Assembly: GCA_030595925.1 (NCBI GenBank)
Contig: JAUVLC010000141.1
Coordinates: 1-5,354 of the forward strand
Direction of reading: 5' to 3'
Source of the DNA: Clostridia bacterium
GTDB taxonomy: Bacteria; CBDUZB01; JAGLHV01
DNA: 5,354 nt
In this document: in pieces, positions 1 to 5,354 of the stretch
How positions within the stretch are numbered: position 1 is the first letter of the stretch
Layout of the letters: each line of letters begins with the position of its first letter
Notes under the pieces: generated by a model
The model's input: the letters and a program-made list of their open reading frames with translations, nothing else
Told to the model about the DNA's origin: nothing
The model's database searches: none
Translations under genes and position numbers: made by a program

Positions 1-32
1 AAATCCCCCCAACCCCCTTTTTCAAAGGGGGA
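1..32 (+). repeat. G/C-tract hairpin repeat, left copy
   Basis: The element starts AAAT, followed by two C-tracts, T5 and a G-tract. Its core is a perfect 8-bp stem (CCCCCTTT at 13-20 pairing with AAAGGGGG at 24-31) with a TTC loop at 21-23. The reverse complement of 2684-2715 matches this stretch at 30 of 32 positions. It is non-coding and lies upstream of metK. Similar C-tract/G-tract palindromes are common as dispersed intergenic repeats in many bacterial genomes; that is recollection, not a search. No transposase accompanies it. It sits at the window edge, so it may extend further left. Confidence 0.8.
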
Positions 33-45
33 GATAATATCATAT

Positions 46-67
46 CCTTTTTCAAGGGGGGGGGAGG
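46..67 (+). repeat. Degenerate partial copy of hairpin repeat, with G9 tract
   Basis: CCTTTTTCAA at 46-55 repeats 16-25 exactly, at an offset of 30 bp, and is followed by nine G residues (56-64) and AGG. The stem is reduced to CCTT/AAGG. It reads as a decayed or partial second copy of the element at 1-32, lacking the left C-tracts. The G9 homopolymer is prone to length variation by slippage or assembly error. It lies about 100 bp upstream of the metK start codon and upstream of any likely promoter. Confidence 0.6.
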
Positions 68-163
68 CAATTACTTTTAACAAAAAGCTTTGCAATTGTT
101 ACAGATATAAATGAATTAACTGAATATTTTTGACAATACCAGAAAATAATTGAGGAGGATAAA
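68..163 (+). promoter_or_regulatory. metK leader and probable promoter region
   Basis: This A+T-rich stretch must carry the metK promoter unless transcription enters from the left. Candidates are TATAAA at 106-111, with no good -35 box, and the motif TTTTTGACAATACCA at 127-141, which recurs with one mismatch upstream of the nucleotidyltransferase. If GACAAT (132-137) acts as a -10 box, the leader would be only about 20 nt. The ribosome binding site GAGGAGG (152-158) lies 5 nt before the ATG. I see no SAM riboswitch architecture, and the space between the repeats and the ATG is tight for one. The exact promoter position is uncertain. Confidence 0.35.
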
Positions 164-1333
164 ATGGGTAAAAAAGATTTTTTATTTACGTCCGAGTCTG
201 TAACAGAAGGGCATCCGGATAAGGTTTGTGACCAAATTTCAGATGCAATTTTGGATGCAATTATCAAGAATGACCCGAAAGGGCGGGTTGCTTGTGAAAC
301 GTTTATTACGGTAGGGTTGGTTATGGTGGGAGGGGAAATTACCACCAACAGTTATGTGGATATTCAAAAAATCGTGCGGGGACTTTTAAAAAACATCGGA
401 TATACAGATGCTAAATATGGTTTTAATTATGAAACCTGTGCTATTCTTAATGCTATTGGAAGTCAATCTCCGGATATTTCCCAGGGGGTTGATGTAGGAG
501 GGGCAGGGGACCAGGGTTTGATGATTGGCTATGCCTGCAGGGAAACCGAAGAGCTTATGCCTTTACCGATTATGCTGGCACATCAATTGGCCAGAAGATT
601 GGCACAAGTAAGGAAAGAGGAAATATTAAAATATTTAGGCCCGGATGGAAAATCACAGGTAACGGTAGAATATAAAAACGGAATTCCTCATCGGGTGGAT
701 ACAGTGGTAATATCATCACAGCACACAGAAGAAATTCTTGATTCTTCGGGAAAAAAAATAACTCAAAAAGCTAGCGATGAAATTATTGAGGTAGTGATTA
801 AACCCATTATTGAACAACGGCTTTTGGATAAAGAGACTAAATATTTTGTAAATCCTACCGGAAAGTTTGTTGTTGGAGGCCCGCAATCAGATACGGGAAT
901 GACCGGAAGAAAAATCATTGTAGATACTTACGGGGGAATGGCTCCGCATGGCGGAGGGGCTTTTTCCGGGAAGGATCCTACGAAAGTAGACCGTTCTGCT
1001 TCTTATATGGCCAGATATATTGCTAAGAATGTTGTAGCAGCGGGAATGGCGGATAAATGTAATATTCAATTAGCTTATGCTATAGGTGTAGCTGATCCTG
1101 TTTCAGTGATGATTGATACTGAAGAAACAGCGAAAATACCGGATAAGAAAATAGTGGAATTAGTCAAAGAAAATTTTTCATTAACCCCACAAGGGATAAT
1201 AGATGAACTTAATTTGCGTCGGGATATTTATTTGAAAACAGCGGCTTACGGCCATTTTGGAAGAACAGAGGAAGGGTTTAGCTGGGAAAAAACAGATAAA
1301 GCAGAGATTTTACGAAAAAAGGCAGGAATATAA
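164..1333 (+). CDS. metK: S-adenosylmethionine synthetase (methionine adenosyltransferase)
   Basis: Cytosolic enzyme that makes S-adenosylmethionine from ATP and L-methionine, releasing phosphate and pyrophosphate. The family works as a homotetramer with Mg and K ions. The 389-residue product is full length (bacterial MetK is usually about 380-400). The N-terminal [11 protein letters not shown] (residues 10-20) carries the ATP-site His17, GAGDQG is at 113-118 and the glycine-rich GGGAFSGKD at 263-271; the last two are the classic family signatures. The start is ATG with GAGGAGG 5 nt upstream, and the N-terminus [18 protein letters not shown] has the family layout. It is the first gene of a likely metK-ahcY operon: MetK makes the methyl donor and AhcY clears the methyltransferase by-product. 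No truncation or missing catalytic motif is visible. Confidence 0.98.
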   Translation: MGKKDFLFTSESVTEGHPDKVCDQISDAILDAIIKNDPKGRVACETFITVGLVMVGGEITTNSYVDIQKIVRGLLKNIGYTDAKYGFNYETCAILNAIGSQSPDISQGVDVGGAGDQGLMIGYACRETEELMPLPIMLAHQLARRLAQVRKEEILKYLGPDGKSQVTVEYKNGIPHRVDTVVISSQHTEEILDSSGKKITQKASDEIIEVVIKPIIEQRLLDKETKYFVNPTGKFVVGGPQSDTGMTGRKIIVDTYGGMAPHGGGAFSGKDPTKVDRSASYMARYIAKNVVAAGMADKCNIQLAYAIGVADPVSVMIDTEETAKIPDKKIVELVKENFSLTPQGIIDELNLRRDIYLKTAAYGHFGRTEEGFSWEKTDKAEILRKKAGI

Positions 1334-2631
<1,298 letters not shown>

Positions 2632-2683
2632 AAGACGGTTGGAAAAGTTTTATTGGTTAAAGGATAAAAGAGAAAGACCGTTT

Positions 2684-2715
2684 TCCCCCTTTAAAAAAGG
2701 GGGTTAGGGGGATTT
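2684..2715 (-). repeat. G/C-tract hairpin repeat, right copy (inverted)
   Basis: On the minus strand this matches 1-32 at 30 of 32 positions, so the two copies form an inverted pair around metK-ahcY with their AAAT ends outward. It has a perfect 8-bp stem (CCCCCTTT 2685-2692 with AAAGGGGG 2696-2703) and an AAA loop. It starts 52 nt after the ahcY stop and could stop or stabilise the 3' end of the metK-ahcY transcript. However, the stem is followed by TTAGGGGG and not by a T-tract, so it is not a canonical intrinsic terminator. Confidence 0.8.
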
Positions 2716-2827
2716 GTGACTATTTATGACATAGTGTTTATAAGTCAGGAGTTAGAACGAGGAAAATAAAGGCAAAATATGTTTTTCTCTAGACGCATAA
2801 TTTTACCCTTTGGGCACGCAAAAAAAA

Positions 2828-2883
2828 ATAGTCCATAGTCCACAGTCGATAGTCCATAGACAACGGAACAAAGACAACAGACA
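2828..2883. repeat. Degenerate 7-bp tandem repeat array (8 units)
   Basis: Eight consecutive heptads can be read without gaps: ATAGTCC, ATAGTCC, ACAGTCG, ATAGTCC, ATAGACA, ACGGAAC, AAAGACA, ACAGACA. The fourth base is G in all eight and the first is A in all eight. The left half is well conserved and the right half decays. It resembles in style the short tandemly repeated heptamers (STRR) known in heterocystous cyanobacteria, but that does not imply the lineage. Any minus-strand reading here (Leu-Trp-Thr-Ile type) is an artefact of the repeat. Confidence 0.75.
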
Positions 2884-2964
2884 TAAGATTTGGAAAAGTT
2901 GGGAGTTTGAAAAAATAGTCAAACATAGTTTATAAATGATGTAGAGAGATAGTTGTAATTTTGT

Positions 2965-2995
2965 TTGACAATTTCTATGCGTATTTTTTGATAAT
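2965..2995 (+). promoter_or_regulatory. Candidate sigma-70-type promoter for the nucleotidyltransferase-argF unit
   Basis: A perfect -35 hexamer TTGACA (2965-2970) is followed after 19 bp by GATAAT (2990-2995), 5 of 6 bases matching the TATAAT consensus. The spacer is longer than the optimal 17 bp. Transcription would begin near 3002, giving a leader of roughly 20 nt. The -10 region lies in TTTTTGATAATACCA (2985-2999), which recurs with one mismatch upstream of metK. Confidence 0.5.
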
Positions 2996-3008
2996 ACCAC
3001 AACACAAA

Positions 3009-3015
3009 GAAAGGA
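3009..3015 (+). promoter_or_regulatory. Ribosome binding site deciding the nucleotidyltransferase start
   Basis: GAAAGGA lies 8 nt before ATG 3024. An in-frame ATG at 3015 would overlap this site and have no spacing, and upstream in-frame codons back to 2961 cover the promoter-like region. ATG 3024 also gives the family N-terminus MKAMIMAAGIGTRLRP. Confidence 0.7.
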
Positions 3016-3023
3016 TGGTTTTT

Positions 3024-4070
3024 ATGAAAGCAATGATTATGGCTGCGGGAATTGGAACGAGGTTGAGACCTTTGACTTATAGCGTTCCTAAGCCGATGAT
3101 GCCCTTAGCCAACAGGCCTGTTTTGGAGTATACATTAAAATTATTAAAGAAACATAATATTACCGAAGTAACCATTAATTTGTACACTGCCCCGGAAATG
3201 ATTACCGGTTATTTTGGGGATGGTTCTTCTTTGGGGATGAAAATTAATTATTCCGTAGAAAAGGAATTAATGGGTACTGCCGGGGGAGTAAAAAAGGTAG
3301 AGGATTTTTTTGGCGAAACATTTTTAGTGATGAGCGGGGATGGGCTTACCGATATTAATTTAACTGAAGTAATTGAATTTCATCGTCAAAAGAAAGCATT
3401 GGCTACGATGGTACTAAAAGCGGTTGATACCCGTTTTGAATACGGGGTTACTATGGTGGACAATGAAAATAGAATTGAAAAATTTGTAGAAAAGCCAAAC
3501 TGGGGAGATGTTTTTTGTAATACTGTAAATACGGGGATTTATGTTTTTCAAAAAGAAATTTTTAACTTTATGCCCGCTAATAAATTTTATGATTTCGGAC
3601 ATGATTTATGGCCTTTGCTTTTGGAAAAAAGAGAAAAAATTTTTGGTTGCCTCAGGGAAGAATATTGGTGTGATATTGGAAATTTGGACGAATATAAAAA
3701 AGCCCAGCAAAATGTTTTAGAAGGTAAAGTAGAAATATGTATGCCCGGGGAAAAATATGCGGAAAATGTTTGGGTAGGAAAAGAAACTAAAATAGACAAA
3801 ACAGCCCGAATAACAGGGCCATGTTTAATTGGTAAAAAATGTCAAATAGAAAAGGATGTTTGTCTGGGGGCGGGCACTACTGTCGGAGATTATTCAGTCA
3901 TTAAAGAGGGAGCAATTTTAAATAATTGCATCCTCTGGAATAACGTTTACATTGATGAGAATGTAGAATTAAAGAATTGTATTTTGGGAGATTCCACGCA
4001 TGTTTCCGGAAATATTTCCGCTTTTAATGGAGTGGTGATTAATGTCGGGAAAAAAGAGGAAAAAAAATGA
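3024..4070 (+). CDS. Sugar-1-phosphate nucleotidyltransferase (NDP-sugar pyrophosphorylase, GDP-mannose type likely)
   Basis: Cytosolic enzyme that joins an NTP and a sugar 1-phosphate to give an NDP-sugar and pyrophosphate, supplying cell-envelope glycan or exopolysaccharide synthesis. The 348-residue protein has an N-terminal nucleotidyltransferase domain (about 1-235): the signature GIGTRLRPLT (9-18), catalytic-type Lys23 in PKPM, GTAGG (84-88), metal-binding Asp106 in SGDGLTD (104-110), EKP (156-158), VNTGIYVF (168-175) and Asp217 in YWCDIGN. A left-handed beta-helix of hexapeptide-like repeats follows (about 248-340) and a short Lys/Glu tail. The sequence style resembles the N-terminal part of bacterial mannose-1-phosphate guanylyltransferase/phosphomannomutase fusions, but the mutase part is absent here. 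Substrate choice (mannose, glucose or another sugar) cannot be settled by eye. The stop overlaps the argF start by 4 bp, implying co-transcription. Confidence 0.93.
   Translation: MKAMIMAAGIGTRLRPLTYSVPKPMMPLANRPVLEYTLKLLKKHNITEVTINLYTAPEMITGYFGDGSSLGMKINYSVEKELMGTAGGVKKVEDFFGETFLVMSGDGLTDINLTEVIEFHRQKKALATMVLKAVDTRFEYGVTMVDNENRIEKFVEKPNWGDVFCNTVNTGIYVFQKEIFNFMPANKFYDFGHDLWPLLLEKREKIFGCLREEYWCDIGNLDEYKKAQQNVLEGKVEICMPGEKYAENVWVGKETKIDKTARITGPCLIGKKCQIEKDVCLGAGTTVGDYSVIKEGAILNNCILWNNVYIDENVELKNCILGDSTHVSGNISAFNGVVINVGKKEEKK
4056..4060 (+). promoter_or_regulatory. Ribosome binding site of argF inside the upstream gene
   Basis: GAGGA lies within the last codons of the nucleotidyltransferase gene, 6 nt before the argF ATG at 4067. 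That ATG overlaps the upstream TGA as ATGA, so translation of argF is probably coupled to the gene before it. Confidence 0.7.
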
Positions 4071-5005
4071 AGAATTTAATTTCTATTTATTCTTTAACCA
4101 GACAGGAGATAGAAAAAATTATTGTTCTTACCGGCAAAATAAAATATGAGAAAAAGGTAAAAAAAGGCGGCAAACCTTTGGCCGGAAAAATTTTGGCTAT
4201 GATTTTCGAAAAACCTTCTTTACGTACAAGAGTAACTTTTGAAGTAGGAATGACTCAATTAGGAGGGAATACTATTTATTTATCCAGTGAGGATGTGCAA
4301 TTAGGAAAAAGAGAGGCTGTTTCCGATGTGGCTAAAAATTTATCCCGTTGGGTAGATGGAATAATGATTAGGACTTACCACCAGGAAAAAATAGAAATAT
4401 TGGACAGGACAGCAAACATTCCTGTGATTAACGGCCTTTCCGATTTAGAGCATCCCTGTCAGGTATTAGGGGATTTTTTTACTATTCTGGAGAAAAAAAA
4501 GAGTTTTAAAAATTTAAAAATTTGTTTTATCGGTGACGGGAATAATGTATGTTATTCTTTAATGTTTGCCGCAGCTAAATTGGGAGTCAATATTAGTTTG
4601 GCTATTCCGGATGGTTATAGGCCCGGAAAAAAATATGTTAATATGGCTAAAAAAGATGCTTTGATTTCAGGCAGTAAAATAGAATTTTTTAAAAATCCTT
4701 ATCTGGCAGTAAAAGATGCGGATGTGGTTTATACTGATGTGTGGACATCAATGGGTAAAGAAAAAGAAAGAAAAAAAAGGATAAAGCATTTTAAAAATTA
4801 TCAGGTTAACCGGAAATTACTTGATAAAGCACATAAAGATTTCATTGTGATGCATTGTTTACCGGCTCATCGTGGAGAAGAAATTACCGGTGAAGTGATA
4901 GATGGTTTGCATTCCGTGGTTTTTGATCAGGCAGAAAACAGATTGCACGTGCAGAAAGCGATTTTAACTTTATTAATGAAAGAAAAAGTTAAAAAAGGGA
5001 AATAA
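4067..5005 (+). CDS. argF: Ornithine carbamoyltransferase, anabolic type likely
   Basis: Transfers the carbamoyl group from carbamoyl phosphate to ornithine, giving citrulline and phosphate, in arginine synthesis. The 312-residue product has the usual family length (about 300-340). The N-terminal carbamoyl-phosphate domain shows FEKPSLRTR (47-55; SLRTR is a common variant of STRTR), Arg102 in MIRTY and HPCQ (129-132). The ornithine domain shows FIGDGNNV (154-161), DVWTSMG (224-230) and HCLPAHRG (263-270). The SMG loop and HCLP motif separate it from aspartate carbamoyltransferase. Anabolic or catabolic use cannot be read from the protein; the absence of arcA or arcC next to it favours the biosynthetic role. 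No other arg gene is in the window, so the arginine genes may be scattered. It overlaps the nucleotidyltransferase by 4 bp. No terminator is visible before the convergent gene. Confidence 0.97.
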   Translation: MKNLISIYSLTRQEIEKIIVLTGKIKYEKKVKKGGKPLAGKILAMIFEKPSLRTRVTFEVGMTQLGGNTIYLSSEDVQLGKREAVSDVAKNLSRWVDGIMIRTYHQEKIEILDRTANIPVINGLSDLEHPCQVLGDFFTILEKKKSFKNLKICFIGDGNNVCYSLMFAAAKLGVNISLAIPDGYRPGKKYVNMAKKDALISGSKIEFFKNPYLAVKDADVVYTDVWTSMGKEKERKKRIKHFKNYQVNRKLLDKAHKDFIVMHCLPAHRGEEITGEVIDGLHSVVFDQAENRLHVQKAILTLLMKEKVKKGK

Positions 5006-5020
5006 TCTATTGCTATTGAA

Positions 5021-5354
5021 TTAAGGATACTGTTCAGCAGTTACTGTTACAGTAATTGTCTGTTGGGTAGTTAAACTCGTACTGGTTGGTGATTCAAATC
5101 TGAACCATAAATATCTGTCTTCACTGGGTGGCACATTATATCCTTTAGCCCCTTCCCCTTCGTCATCTTTGCTGAAATCTCCGGTAGAGCATATCCGTTG
5201 AGTAGTTTCCACTGCATCGGAAAAACTTCCCCCAATATCAAAATGGCTGGTTTGTGCTGTAGCCGTCTGGAAATTGCCGCACATACGGAATTCTTCCGCT
5301 CCGGGTGCAGTATCAGTAACAGTCGTCCAGCCGGTAGGGGCTGCCAGCTGTAAG
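5021..5354 (-). CDS. C-terminal part of unrecognised Thr/Val-rich protein, probably exported (cut by window edge)
   Basis: An open minus-strand frame runs from the window edge to TAA at 5021-5023, about 110 codons. The internal ATG at 5284 has in-frame coding upstream (LQLAAPTGWTTVTDTAPG and on), so the gene very probably starts outside. I do not recognise the family with certainty. The fragment is acidic in the middle (SKDDEGEGAKG), has two Cys (in FRMCGNF and RICSTG), an aromatic stretch YLWFRFESPTSTS and a beta-prone C-terminus TITVTVTAEQYP. This composition fits a secreted or surface beta-sandwich protein. From memory, similar tails (PTST, QQ, VTVTA) occur in large families of exported hypothetical proteins from uncultured bacteria; this is unchecked. 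G+C is about 47% by hand count over 5041-5354, higher than much of argF. It converges on argF with 15 bp between stops. Confidence 0.7.
   Translation of the reverse strand, partial: LQLAAPTGWTTVTDTAPGAEEFRMCGNFQTATAQTSHFDIGGSFSDAVETTQRICSTGDFSKDDEGEGAKGYNVPPSEDRYLWFRFESPTSTSLTTQQTITVTVTAEQYP

Larger units (their letters stand above)
2632..3023. other. 392-bp non-coding spacer between ahcY and the nucleotidyltransferase
   Basis: There is no convincing gene here. In order it contains about 50 bp of A-rich DNA after the ahcY stop, the inverted hairpin repeat (2684-2715), two heptads TAAGTCA and GGAGTTA (2741-2754), an A9-free region with the small palindrome CCCTTTGGG (2807-2815), a heptad array (2828-2883), an A+T-rich stretch, and a promoter-like region ending in the ribosome binding site at 3009-3015. 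The patchwork of repeats suggests a site that tolerates insertions between two transcription units. Confidence 0.7.

Noticed and set aside
1-67. Intramolecular G-quadruplex in the G tracts
   Set aside because: No set of four G-runs lies close together on one strand; the runs are better explained by pairing with the adjacent C-tracts in the hairpin.
68-163. SAM riboswitch upstream of metK
   Set aside because: No set of conserved paired regions or terminator hairpin is visible, and the only strong hairpin is the G/C-tract repeat, which recurs elsewhere.
52-348. Minus-strand reading frame overlapping the start of metK
   Set aside because: It is antisense to the conserved MetK N-terminus and has no family features.
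2684-2715. Canonical intrinsic terminator after ahcY
   Set aside because: The stem is strong, but no T-tract follows on either strand; a role in 3'-end stability remains possible.
2779-2838. 19-codon plus-strand reading frame (MFFSRRIILPFGH and on) with an AAAGG upstream
   Set aside because: It runs into the heptad array and ends in it, has no recognisable features, and is too short to support without conservation data.
2803-3000. 65-codon minus-strand reading frame in the spacer
   Set aside because: Its Trp-Thr-Ile repeats come directly from the 7-bp array, and it covers the promoter region of the nucleotidyltransferase.
5041-5055. Hairpin TTACTG-TTA-CAGTAA as a shared terminator for the convergent genes
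   Set aside because: It lies inside the coding region for the Thr-Val repeat of the minus-strand protein, the stem is A+T-rich and no T-tract follows.

Overview
This 5.35 kb window looks like ordinary bacterial chromosome, A+T-rich inside the genes, with strong AGGAGG-type ribosome binding sites and compact gene spacing. Four complete plus-strand genes are readily recognised: metK, ahcY, a sugar-nucleotide pyrophosphorylase and argF. A fifth, minus-strand gene enters from the right edge and is cut off. The lineage cannot be fixed from this sequence. The short, archaeal/Thermotoga-type AhcY, the repeat-rich spacers and the style of the last protein would fit an uncultured bacterial phylum, but that is inference.

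Layout: positions 1-163 hold a G/C-tract hairpin repeat, a degenerate second copy of it 30 bp downstream, and the metK leader. metK (164-1333) and ahcY (1375-2631) are 41 bp apart and almost certainly co-transcribed. They form the core of the activated methyl cycle: MetK makes S-adenosylmethionine, and AhcY removes the S-adenosylhomocysteine left after methyl transfer. The 392-bp spacer 2632-3023 holds an inverted copy of the hairpin repeat, an array of 7-bp repeats, and a plausible promoter for the next pair. The nucleotidyltransferase (3024-4070) and argF (4067-5005) overlap by 4 bp (ATGA), so they are probably translationally coupled, although their pathways (activated sugar supply and arginine synthesis) are unrelated. 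The minus-strand gene (stop at 5021, open to the window edge) converges on argF with only 15 bp between stop codons. It encodes the C-terminal end of an unrecognised, Thr/Val-rich, probably exported protein.

I found no CRISPR array, tRNA, rRNA, transposase or phage gene, and no evidence of a new multi-gene system. The unexplained structure lies in the spacers: a pair of inverted hairpin repeats (30 of 32 bases identical) bracketing metK-ahcY, heptad-periodic spacer DNA in at least two places, and a 15-bp motif shared at nearly the same distance upstream of metK and of the nucleotidyltransferase.
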